A stretch of DNA of 64,000 nt from Anaerolineae bacterium (GTDB lineage: Bacteria > Chloroflexota > Anaerolineae > 4572-78 > J111), in contig JAFGNV010000090.1 in assembly GCA_016926805.1 (NCBI GenBank), positions 1-64,000 on the forward strand, written 5' to 3'. The translations under genes were made by a program, and so were the position numbers. How positions within the stretch are numbered: the stretch's first letter is position 1; every line of letters begins with the position of its first letter. Below, one piece after another: positions 53,261 through 61,324 of this stretch. Below the pieces are notes generated by a model that saw nothing but the letters and a program-made list of their open reading frames with translations, ran no database searches and was not told the DNA's origin.

Positions 53261-54271
53261 ATGGGAACTTTGCTTGAAGTAAAAGATTTAACAACTCAAT
53301 TTTTTACCCAGGATGGCGTGGTGCACGCGGTGAATGGGATCAGTTATACCCTTGACGAGGGGGAAACGTTAGGTATTGTAGGCGAAAGCGGTTGCGGTAA
53401 AAGCGTGGGAGTGATGTCGCTGGTACGGTTGATCCCATCGCCGCCAGGGAAAGTGGTTAGCGGTGAAGTGTGGTTTGATGGCCAGAATTTGCTAAAACTC
53501 AGCGATGAGGAAATCCGCTCGGTGCGGGGTAACAAAATAGCCATGATCTTCCAGGACCCCATGACCTCGCTCAATCCCGTCTTGACGGTTGGTCGCCAGA
53601 TTTCTGAGGCCCTGGAGTTACACCTGGGTATGGATAGAAAACAGGCTCGCGTTAGAACCATCGAATTACTACAGCTTGTCGGCATTCCTATGGCCGCAGA
53701 CCGGGTGGACGATTATCCCCATCAATTCTCCGGCGGGATGCGCCAGCGAGCCATGATTGCCATGGGCCTCTCCTGCAATCCCCAGCTCCTCATCGCCGAC
53801 GAGCCTACTACCGCCCTGGACGTCACCATTCAGGCCCAAATTATCGACCTGGTCAAACGCCTGCGGGACGAATTGGGCATGGCCGTTATCTGGATCACCC
53901 ACGATCTGGGCGTGGTGGCTGGTTTAGCCGATAGGGTGATTGTGATGTATGCTGGTTATCTCATCGAAGAAGCGCCGGTTAAAGAACTGTATCTGAATCC
54001 CCGCCATCCCTACACCATTGGTTTGCTGGGTTCCCTACCACGCCTTGATGAAGAACGACCGCGACAGCTTAAATCTATTGAAGGTTTACCGCCCGATTTG
54101 ATAGCCTTACCCAAAGGTTGCCCATTTTATGAGCGCTGCAACTATCGTATTGATGTATGCACGCAGGAGATGCCGCCGTTAGAAACGGTGGGGATTAATC
54201 ATAAGGCCGCCTGTCATGTAGATGTTACCACAGCCCAACCCACCGCCGAGCATGTCTACCAGGAAGCTTGA
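53261..54271 (+). CDS. Oligopeptide ABC transporter ATP-binding protein (OppD/DppD type)
   Basis: One of the two ATPases that power the peptide importer. The 336 residues carry Walker [11 protein letters not shown], the Q-loop [13 protein letters not shown] signature [12 protein letters not shown], Walker [13 protein letters not shown], the switch His in WITHDLGVV and the C-terminal oligopeptide-transporter domain with the Cys cluster [13 protein letters not shown]...C...C that in relatives binds an Fe-S cluster. The ATG at 53261 follows GGGAGA; an earlier in-frame opening at 53234 lacks such a site. The partner ATPase follows after 33 bases. Confidence 0.95.
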   Translation: MGTLLEVKDLTTQFFTQDGVVHAVNGISYTLDEGETLGIVGESGCGKSVGVMSLVRLIPSPPGKVVSGEVWFDGQNLLKLSDEEIRSVRGNKIAMIFQDPMTSLNPVLTVGRQISEALELHLGMDRKQARVRTIELLQLVGIPMAADRVDDYPHQFSGGMRQRAMIAMGLSCNPQLLIADEPTTALDVTIQAQIIDLVKRLRDELGMAVIWITHDLGVVAGLADRVIVMYAGYLIEEAPVKELYLNPRHPYTIGLLGSLPRLDEERPRQLKSIEGLPPDLIALPKGCPFYERCNYRIDVCTQEMPPLETVGINHKAACHVDVTTAQPTAEHVYQEA

Positions 54272-54304
54272 CCCGATTCTATTATTTGAGGAAACAGAGA
54301 TATT

Positions 54305-55342
54305 ATGACCACTAACGGTAACGGTAAACAAGACATCATCCTCAGGGTGAAAAATCTCAAAATGTATTTTCCCATCACCAAAGGCATTATTTTTCAACAC
54401 CACATGGGTGATATTAAGGCCGTCGATGACATATCATTTGACATAAAGCGGGGAGAAACGCTGGGTCTGGTCGGCGAAAGCGGTTGTGGTAAAAGCACCA
54501 CCGGCCGAGCCATCCTCCAGCTTTACCGGCCCACCGCCGGCTCGGTGAAGTTTGAGGATAGGGAATTGACCACGATTAAAGGCGAAGACTTGCGCCGCAT
54601 GCGTCGTCACCTCCAGATGATTTTTCAGGACCCTTATGCTTCACTGAATCCCCGGATGACGGTGGGAAATATCATTTCCGAACCGCTTGAGGTCCACCGA
54701 ATTTTAAACGGCAGAGCGCGACGTGAACGGGTGAAAGAATTGTTGGACATTGTCGGTCTGAACCCCTACTTCATCAACCGCTACCCACACGAATTCTCCG
54801 GGGGGCAGCGGCAGCGTATTGGTGTGGCTCGCGCCCTGGCGGTCCAGCCAGATTTTATTGTGTGTGACGAGCCGATTTCCGCCCTCGATGTATCCATTCA
54901 GGCCCAGGTCATCAACTTACTGAAACGACTCCAGGACGAGTTTAACCTGACCTATCTCTTTATCGCCCACGATTTATCGGTGGTGCGCCACATCAGCGAT
55001 CGAGTGGCCGTGATGTATTTGGGCAAAATTGTGGAATTGACAGACCGGGTTACGCTTTATCAAAACCCCCTGCATCCCTACACCCAGGCTCTTCTCTCGG
55101 CGGTGCCCATCCCCGACCCCATTGCTGAAGCCGAACGGGAGAAAAAGCGGGTCATTCTGCAAGGGGATGTACCCAGTCCGGCCAATCCACCCAAAGGTTG
55201 CAATTTCTGCACCCGCTGCCCCGCCGTCTCACGGGTGATGCAAACGCACGGCATCGACTGTAAGATAGTTGAGCCAAAATTCAGCGAGGTTGCGTCGGAT
55301 CATTGGGTGGCATGTCATTTGCATGAAGCCTGCCGGCCATAG
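54305..55342 (+). CDS. Oligopeptide ABC transporter ATP-binding protein (OppF/DppF type)
   Basis: The second ATPase of the importer. Walker [13 protein letters not shown]-loop [12 protein letters not shown], signature [12 protein letters not shown], Walker [13 protein letters not shown] and switch IAHDLSVV are all intact in 345 residues; the C-terminal part has GCNFCTRCP and further Cys residues of the family cluster. It forms a heterodimer with the OppD-type protein. A gap of 400 bases follows, before the third binding protein. Confidence 0.95.
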   Translation: MTTNGNGKQDIILRVKNLKMYFPITKGIIFQHHMGDIKAVDDISFDIKRGETLGLVGESGCGKSTTGRAILQLYRPTAGSVKFEDRELTTIKGEDLRRMRRHLQMIFQDPYASLNPRMTVGNIISEPLEVHRILNGRARRERVKELLDIVGLNPYFINRYPHEFSGGQRQRIGVARALAVQPDFIVCDEPISALDVSIQAQVINLLKRLQDEFNLTYLFIAHDLSVVRHISDRVAVMYLGKIVELTDRVTLYQNPLHPYTQALLSAVPIPDPIAEAEREKKRVILQGDVPSPANPPKGCNFCTRCPAVSRVMQTHGIDCKIVEPKFSEVASDHWVACHLHEACRP

Positions 55343-55744
55343 GCCATAAATTCCCGGAAGTTATGCGTCTGGCCCGGATATCGGCGAATGAAGAAGTAGG
55401 TCGGGTTTAGGCGCTAAACCCGGCATCTGGCTTCATTACGGTATAAAGACCAAAGGTTTTTGAAACCTTGTGAGGTCTGGATTAGTTGAGAAACACCTAA
55501 AATTATTAATCGTTTATGCATGAAAGTAGGTGTGGAGTGACTTGAAAGGAGGTGATGCCCCGAAAGAAGCGAGGTTATTGATAACGCGAGTGAGCAACAG
55601 GATTCCAGATGGACTAATAACCGACGTCCGTGCTTCTCGCCAAGTTATCATCCCTTTTGCGAAGCTTGGACTTTGTAAGGGAAAAGAGGATCAATTTTTA
55701 GTAACCTATTAGTAAAATTCTTAGAAGTTAGAGGAGAAAAGAGT
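55343..55744 (+). promoter_or_regulatory. Structured region before the third binding protein
   Basis: Several elements but no firm gene. 55402-55422 is a 9-base perfect hairpin (CGGGTTTAG/CTAAACCCG) and 55447-55478 an imperfect palindrome (AGACC, AAAGGTTT, AAACCTT, GGTCT) resembling the palindrome at 5210. At 55545-55556 AAAGGAGGTGAT is fully complementary to the usual 3' tail of 16S rRNA, followed only by an 8-codon frame. A strong GGAG site precedes the ATG at 55745. No convincing promoter is visible. Confidence 0.45.
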
Positions 55745-57613
55745 ATGTTTTCTAAAAAAGCCATTCTATTTTTGGTGATTGTGGCTCTGTTAGGTCTGAT
55801 TGCGGCCCAATGTGGCGTTCAGCCAGAACCACAAACCATCGTGGAAACGGTTATCGTTGAAAAAGAAGTAGAAGTAGAGGGCGAAACCGTCACCGTAGTG
55901 GAAACTGTTGAAGTGATTAAGGAAGTAGAAGTTGAAAAAATCGTTGAAGTAGCTCCCGAAGACCCCGATGCCGGTAAGGTGAGGCTGGATACGGTGGTTG
56001 GCACTGAGCCGCCCAGTCTTGACCCCTCGCTGGCTACGGACACCACCTCTCACTTTTTCCTCAAGCAAATGTTTATGGGCCTGGCTGCCTTTGATGAGAA
56101 TGCCAATGTGGTGCCTGAATTAGCCACCGATTGGAGTGTATCCGAAGATGGTCTGACCTGGACCTATAACCTGCGTGATGATGTCCAGTGGGTGCATCGC
56201 GATCCCACCACGGGTGAATATACGGAAGTGGGGCCTGTCACTGCCCACGATATAGTTTATGGTGTCCGGCGGATACTTGATCCGGCCACAGCTTCGGCCT
56301 ACGCCTATGTTATGTACATCATCTCTGGTGCGGAGGAATTCAATAGCTCTGATCCTGCGGCTGAAGACTATGAAGACCTCAAAGCTGCCGTTGGCGTGAG
56401 CGCGCCTGATGACTATACTTTTCAGGTTACCCTTAAGGAACCGGCGGCTTACTTCCCCTCCATCGGTGCCTTATGGTTCTTCTACCCGTTGCCCCAGGCC
56501 ACCATTGAAGAATATGGCGATAACTGGACCGAGGCCGGCCTGATTGTGACCAACGGCCCTTACACCCTGCGCGAGTGGTCCCATGGCGCCGAAATCTGGA
56601 TCGAGAAGAATCCGTTGTGGGTTGACGCCGATAACGTGCAGATTGAGTTGTTCGGCGGCCCCATCATCCAGGAAGCCTCCACGGCGATGGCTATGTATGA
56701 GAATAACGAAATTGACATGATGTCGTCAGACCCTGGTCAGTCTATTCCCCTGCCCGACCTTGACCGGGTAAAGGCTGACCCGGTGTTGAGCCAGGAGTAC
56801 ATTGCTGCGCCCGATCTCTGCACTTACTACTATGGCTTTTTGACTACCAGACCACCGTTTGATGATCCAATGGTGCGCCGGGCCTTTGCCATGGCCATTG
56901 ATCGCCAGAGTTTGGTTGACAATGTGACCAAGGGTGGTCAGCGTCCGGCCCACAGCTTTGCCCCGCCGGGTATCTTTGGCAACGTGGCCGACGATATGGA
57001 AGTTGGCGGCTGGCTGGTCCAAGCAAACTTTGCCGATCAGCTTGCCGAAGCCCAGGCCTTACTGGCTGAAGCCGGTTATCCAGATGGTGAAGGCCTCGAT
57101 GTCCTGTTGATGCACAACACCTCTGAAGGTCACGCCCAAATTGCCCAAGCTATTCAGGCGATGTGGTCTGAGGCTTTCCCCAAAGCCAATGTCAGCGTTG
57201 AGAACCAGGAATGGGCCGTTTACTTGAAGACCCTGTTGCCTGATTCGCCCGATGCAGAAAAGCCCAACATCTACCGCATGGGTTGGTGCGCCGACTATCC
57301 GGACAACAATAACTGGGTCAACGAAGTGTTCAACTCCAAGAGCGGTCAGAACTACGCCAAGTACAACAACCCCGAATTTGACGCGCTGGTGGAAGAAGCC
57401 GCCTTTGAGCCGGATCCGGACAAACGTAAAGAGCTGTACAAGCAGGCTGAGCAACTCTTCATGGAAGATGCGCCTATTGCCCCCATTTACTACTATACCC
57501 TTAACCGCTTGTACAAACCTTGGGTGACTCCGGTTATCGCCCCGATTGGTGGCGACCCTGTGGCCCTGTGGAAACTTGATATGAACGCCAAGAATGCGGC
57601 GAGAGGTGAATAA
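55745..57613 (+). CDS. Peptide-type ABC transporter substrate-binding lipoprotein (copy 3)
   Basis: A 622-residue family 5 solute-binding protein only distantly related to copies 1 and 2. The signal sequence ends IAAQC with Gln at -1, an unusual lipobox. A Val/Glu repeat stalk (VIVEKEVEVEGETV and similar, about 32-70) follows, a feature I associate with Chloroflexota lipoproteins. The binding domain begins VVGTEPPSLDPSLA and includes TAHDIVYGVRRILDP, LKEPAAYFPS and ADYPDNNNWVNEVF. Placed in front of the permeases, it is likely the main receptor of the transporter. A strong hairpin follows the stop. Confidence 0.92.
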   Translation: MFSKKAILFLVIVALLGLIAAQCGVQPEPQTIVETVIVEKEVEVEGETVTVVETVEVIKEVEVEKIVEVAPEDPDAGKVRLDTVVGTEPPSLDPSLATDTTSHFFLKQMFMGLAAFDENANVVPELATDWSVSEDGLTWTYNLRDDVQWVHRDPTTGEYTEVGPVTAHDIVYGVRRILDPATASAYAYVMYIISGAEEFNSSDPAAEDYEDLKAAVGVSAPDDYTFQVTLKEPAAYFPSIGALWFFYPLPQATIEEYGDNWTEAGLIVTNGPYTLREWSHGAEIWIEKNPLWVDADNVQIELFGGPIIQEASTAMAMYENNEIDMMSSDPGQSIPLPDLDRVKADPVLSQEYIAAPDLCTYYYGFLTTRPPFDDPMVRRAFAMAIDRQSLVDNVTKGGQRPAHSFAPPGIFGNVADDMEVGGWLVQANFADQLAEAQALLAEAGYPDGEGLDVLLMHNTSEGHAQIAQAIQAMWSEAFPKANVSVENQEWAVYLKTLLPDSPDAEKPNIYRMGWCADYPDNNNWVNEVFNSKSGQNYAKYNNPEFDALVEEAAFEPDPDKRKELYKQAEQLFMEDAPIAPIYYYTLNRLYKPWVTPVIAPIGGDPVALWKLDMNAKNAARGE

Positions 57614-57630
57614 CTTTAATTGTTTTCATG

Positions 57631-57655
57631 CTGGCAGCCCCTAAGGGGCTGCCAG
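57631..57655 (+). terminator. Hairpin between binding protein 3 and the permeases
   Basis: A perfect 11-base stem (CTGGCAGCCCC/GGGGCTGCCAG) with a TAA loop, 18 bases past the stop. There is no U-run, so it may stabilise the upstream mRNA segment and lower read-through into the permease genes, giving more receptor than channel. Confidence 0.6.
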
Positions 57656-57754
57656 CCCTTTAACGCAAAAGGTGAAACCCGAGAAATAGTAAACACAACT
57701 TTGTCGTGTTTCACGTTTTACGTTTTGAGTAATTGGGGAAAGGAAGCATTGATT

Positions 57755-58846
57755 ATGTTTGCCTACATAATTCGTCGCATTATCTGGTCTATTCCGGTAA
57801 TTCTGCTGTTGGCCTTTGCTATTTTTGCCCTGATGCGGGCCATCCCGGGTGGCCCTTTTGATTTTGTGGGCGATAAAAGCTTGCCCCAGTCTGTACGCGA
57901 CAACTTGGAGCGTCGCCATCACCTGGATTGGTCGTTGGGCTGGCAATTCTCATCCTACGTGTTGGGTGATGATATCACCAGCGCAATTTGCCAGGTCTTA
58001 TCGTTTGTGCCCAGTTGTGAGCAGGTGCAAGCAACGGCTGGTTTGGGTGTTTCCAAGGGTCTCATTCGGGGTGATTTGGGATTGGCTTTAAGACTCAAGG
58101 GACGTACTGTAAATGAGTTGGTCAAAGAGTCTTTTCCCATTTCTTTTCAATTGGGCATTATTGCCATGACTCTGGCCATAATGATCGGTATTCCCGCCGG
58201 AATTCTTGCTGCCCTCAAACAGAATAGCTGGATTGATTACTCCAGCAGTTTTGTGGCTATTCTTGGTTTGTCCATTCCAAACCTGGTGTTGGGACCACTA
58301 TTGATCTGGATTTTTCCCCTAACGCTGGGCCGGGCCTATCCGGATCTATTTGGCTGGATCCCCATTGCCACCTGGGGGGCCAAACCGCCTTTCTTTTTGG
58401 GCATGTTCCCCACCAATTTAGGCGCCGATTTCTGGAGGCACGCCCTATTGCCCTCTATTGCCCTGGGTACAGCCTTTTCAGCCTCAATTGCCCGGCTAAC
58501 CCGGGCCAGCCTGCTGCAAGTCATCCGTGAGGATTACATCCGTACTGCCCGGGCCAAAGGGTTGCACGAACGGACGATAGTAATTATCCACGCCTTAAAA
58601 AACAGCCTCATTCCGGTGATTACGGTCATTGGACCGTTGCTGGTCGCCGTTGTGACTGGCACCTTTGTGGTTGAGCAAATTTTTGGCCTTCCCGGCATGG
58701 GTAAACATTTTGTAACCAGCATTGGCAACCGTGATTATACGATTATCACCGGCGTCACCCTGATCTATGCTGTCTTACTGGTTTTTGCAAATTTGGTTGT
58801 AGATATTATCTACGGCTGGCTCGATCCACGTATTCGTTATGAATAA
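57755..58846 (+). CDS. Peptide ABC transporter permease (DppB/OppB type)
   Basis: A 363-residue membrane permease with six helices. It starts FAYIIRRIIWSIPVILLL, as OppB-type proteins do, and has the EAA-like coupling loop RTARAKGLHERTIVIIHALKNS (about 265-290) that docks on the ATPases, then GTFVVEQIFGLPGMG and the C-terminal WLDPRIRYE. The large loop between helices 1 and 2 is extended. The ATG at 57755 is used because AAAGGAAG lies upstream and the protein then begins as its family does. The OppC-type gene follows after 35 bases. Confidence 0.95.
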   Translation: MFAYIIRRIIWSIPVILLLAFAIFALMRAIPGGPFDFVGDKSLPQSVRDNLERRHHLDWSLGWQFSSYVLGDDITSAICQVLSFVPSCEQVQATAGLGVSKGLIRGDLGLALRLKGRTVNELVKESFPISFQLGIIAMTLAIMIGIPAGILAALKQNSWIDYSSSFVAILGLSIPNLVLGPLLIWIFPLTLGRAYPDLFGWIPIATWGAKPPFFLGMFPTNLGADFWRHALLPSIALGTAFSASIARLTRASLLQVIREDYIRTARAKGLHERTIVIIHALKNSLIPVITVIGPLLVAVVTGTFVVEQIFGLPGMGKHFVTSIGNRDYTIITGVTLIYAVLLVFANLVVDIIYGWLDPRIRYE

Positions 58847-58881
58847 TCACATTCTGAACTTAGAGGGAGTAATAGTGAATT

Positions 58882-59925
58882 ATGGCCATTGCTGAACAGG
58901 CTCCACTATCACTGAGTGGCATTAAACGTCGGGAGCGCAGCCCCCTGGGCGATGCCCTGAATCAGCTTTTCAAAAATAAGATAGCAGTTAGCAGCCTTAT
59001 CTTTATTGTTTTGTTGATCCTTGCCGCAGTGTTAGCCTTTTTTCTAAATGCTTTTTACTTACAGGGCTACCAGGACGAGTTGGAACGAACCAGCCAACTG
59101 GCCTATGCCAAACAAACGTTACAGGATAACAACGCGTTACCCGGCCAGCAGTCAAAAAATCCTAACCTGCAAGGCTTTGTTTATTGGGTAGGCGCCGATA
59201 ATCTGGGACGCGATATTTTCAGTCGAACGCTGTACGGCACCCGTGTGTCAATGTCGGTTGCCGTGGTAGCCGCCACAGTTAGCCTGATCATTGGTCTGGT
59301 TTATGGCATGGTTGCCGGTTATATTGGCGGTCGGGTTGACGAAATAATGATGCGGATTGTCGACTTTCTTTACGGCCTGCCGGTTTTGATTGTGGTCATC
59401 CTGATGCAAGTGTTCTTCAAATCTTTAGACCGGCACCAAGTAAGTGGTGCTGCCGGACAGGTTTTGGGCGTTTTCCTTAATATTAATCAGGCCATGGGCG
59501 GCTTGTTCTTTGTATTTGTGGCGATTGGAGCTGTCAACTGGCTGGGGATGGCCCGTATTGCTCGCGGCCAAACCTTATCGGTAAAACAAAAAGAATACGT
59601 CGAAGCGGCCAGAGCTATTGGCGTATCTAATACAGGGATCGTTTTTAAACAAATCCTGCCCAATATTCTGGGCCCGTGTATTGTGCAAGAAACCCTGCAA
59701 ATACCCGGCTATATTTTGTTTGAAGCATTTCTCAGTTTCATTGGCCTGGGTGTGAATGCGCCTACCCCCAGTTGGGGTATTATGATCAACGAGGCCTACC
59801 AGGGCTTACGTTCCTATCCGCATGGCCTCTTCCCGCCTGCTATGGCCCTCACCTTAACCGTTCTGGCCTTTAACTTCCTGGGTGATGGCCTGCGCGATGC
59901 CTTTGACCCCCGCTTGCGTGAATAA
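58882..59925 (+). CDS. Peptide ABC transporter permease (DppC/OppC type)
   Basis: A 347-residue partner permease. The N-terminal OppC_N region (about 18-60) has the first helix; a periplasmic insertion ends in WVGADNLGRDIFSRTLYGTR, the family hallmark; the coupling loop EYVEAARAIGVSN (about 230-245) and GVNAPTPSWGIMI follow, and the protein ends DAFDPRLRE. With the OppB-type gene it completes the importer encoded from 49.4 kb. No gene follows on the same transcript with certainty; a new promoter lies 45 bases after the stop. Confidence 0.95.
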   Translation: MAIAEQAPLSLSGIKRRERSPLGDALNQLFKNKIAVSSLIFIVLLILAAVLAFFLNAFYLQGYQDELERTSQLAYAKQTLQDNNALPGQQSKNPNLQGFVYWVGADNLGRDIFSRTLYGTRVSMSVAVVAATVSLIIGLVYGMVAGYIGGRVDEIMMRIVDFLYGLPVLIVVILMQVFFKSLDRHQVSGAAGQVLGVFLNINQAMGGLFFVFVAIGAVNWLGMARIARGQTLSVKQKEYVEAARAIGVSNTGIVFKQILPNILGPCIVQETLQIPGYILFEAFLSFIGLGVNAPTPSWGIMINEAYQGLRSYPHGLFPPAMALTLTVLAFNFLGDGLRDAFDPRLRE

Positions 59926-59970
59926 ACCCATCTACAACCTAACACCTGGTGGATCATATTTTCTAAATCT

Positions 59971-59999
59971 TTGCTGTCACCTCTGAGTCGTGATACAAT
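59971..59999 (+). promoter_or_regulatory. Promoter of the coiled-coil/selB unit
   Basis: TTGCTG, a 17-base spacer and TACAAT, with TG at the extended -10 position, about 28 bases before the small ORF. Confidence 0.6.
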
Positions 60000-60026
60000 A
60001 ACGGGATTAGTAGAAACCAAACCCGT

Positions 60027-60158
60027 ATGATGGAATTGATTTTTAAATTCGGTAATGGGGACGAGTTTTCAGCCTCTCGCTGGAACACCATGGAAATTGA
60101 ACAAATCCGATTACCGAATTTGACCGTCAAACGTCATTATCCGGGAGGAGGATGGTGA
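60027..60158 (+). CDS. Small protein of 43 residues upstream of the coiled-coil gene
   Basis: An ATG-started frame of 43 codons (MELIFKFGNGDEF near the start, PNLTVKRHYPGGGW at the end) whose TGA overlaps the ATG of the coiled-coil gene (TGATG), the classic layout for translational coupling. The ribosome site of the coiled-coil gene lies inside it. It has no strong site of its own and no recognised family. Its mixed, protein-like composition and the coupling favour a real gene. Confidence 0.45.
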   Translation: MMELIFKFGNGDEFSASRWNTMEIEQIRLPNLTVKRHYPGGGW

Positions 60159-61321
60159 TGGAGCAACCACATTTGGCTTCCCAACTTGAATATTTAGAGC
60201 AACAGCATCAAGAAGACCAAACGAAAATTGCTGAGTTGCAACAGCGGGCCGAAACGCAGGCTTATCAATTGCAGGAACAAACGCAGCGGATTCAAGGGCT
60301 AGAGTCTGAACTGGCCGAGGCCCGACTGGTTCTGAATCGGGTGCCTCAATTTGAGGAGCGGCTGGACCACCTTAAACGTGAATTGTTACAGGTAATTGAA
60401 GAACGGTATGGTCGCCGCCAGCCGGGCGTCCCGGATGCGCCATCTACAACTGCCCAGTTTGACTCTTATACCAAAACGCTGAACGAAATGCGGCGAGAAT
60501 TGGATAAGATTCGTCGGCACGATGAACAAATTTCGCTGGCCCGCACCGAACTTGAGCGCATGAATAAGACGGCGAGTGTCTTTCAGGCCGATCTCGACAA
60601 GTTGGGCAAGCAGGTAGATGAACGGGTGCGGGCAGCCAGGTACATGGAAGAGCAGCGCACCGCCGATGCCCGTCGAGTGGCCGAGTTACAGGCCGATATG
60701 CCCGCCCTCCAAAAAAGATTGGAGGCAAACCAATCTAAGATCCAGACGATGGAGCAGCAGACTCTCCAGTTTGGCCAGTACGAAATTGCGTTGGAAGAAG
60801 TTCGTGAGGAAATTCGCCGTCACCGTGAGCATATGGACTTTCAGGCCGCCCAACGTGAGCGCCAGATGAAAACCTGGAACGACCTGGCCGAAACGTTACA
60901 ACGCCGGATGGATGAGTACGAAGGCCTGATGGAGAAGTACGCCGAGCATTACCAACTCAATCGGCGAGCGCTGTCTTCGCTGCAAGATTTTCAAGAACGC
61001 TTACAACGCGAACAGCATCAAACCGAGGAATTGCAGCGATTGGCCGAAGAACGGCAGCGGGCCGAAATGGAAAAATTACAGGCCGGCTACGGGCAGCGCT
61101 GGCAAAAACAGACCATGGAATGGAAAGGCCAGGCCGAAACGCTGCAAAACGATATTGCCATCCTTAAAAAACAAACCGACGAGATCACCAAATTCAACCA
61201 GACCATTGAAAGACAGATGACCCTGATTTTGCAGATTATTGAGGAGGATGTGCAGGCCCGAGCCATTGCCGCTCAAGAATGGCAGCAACACTTTGAAAAA
61301 TTGGCCGAGATACAGGATTGA
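60158..61321 (+). CDS. Coiled-coil protein of unknown function
   Basis: A 387-residue, almost wholly helical protein rich in Gln, Glu, Leu and Arg. Heptads run nearly end to end, with short breaks near residues 85-105 (GRRQPGVPDAP) and after the RALSSLQDFQERLQ stretch. No signal peptide, membrane helix or enzymatic motif is present. The ATG at 60158 follows GGGAGGAGG; one two codons earlier is weaker placed. selB starts 3 bases after the stop, so both are on one transcript, but a link to selenocysteine is not implied by the sequence. Confidence 0.8.
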   Translation: MEQPHLASQLEYLEQQHQEDQTKIAELQQRAETQAYQLQEQTQRIQGLESELAEARLVLNRVPQFEERLDHLKRELLQVIEERYGRRQPGVPDAPSTTAQFDSYTKTLNEMRRELDKIRRHDEQISLARTELERMNKTASVFQADLDKLGKQVDERVRAARYMEEQRTADARRVAELQADMPALQKRLEANQSKIQTMEQQTLQFGQYEIALEEVREEIRRHREHMDFQAAQRERQMKTWNDLAETLQRRMDEYEGLMEKYAEHYQLNRRALSSLQDFQERLQREQHQTEELQRLAEERQRAEMEKLQAGYGQRWQKQTMEWKGQAETLQNDIAILKKQTDEITKFNQTIERQMTLILQIIEEDVQARAIAAQEWQQHFEKLAEIQD

Positions 61322-61324
61322 CCG

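Noticed and set aside
55530-55712. A 60-codon frame from GTG before binding protein 3
   Set aside because: No ribosome site at a suitable distance, no recognisable similarity, and it spans the 16S-complementary motif; treated as non-coding.
57620-57754. Longer N-terminus for the OppB-type permease
   Set aside because: It would run through the hairpin region and put 45 unrelated residues before the family-typical FAYIIRR start.
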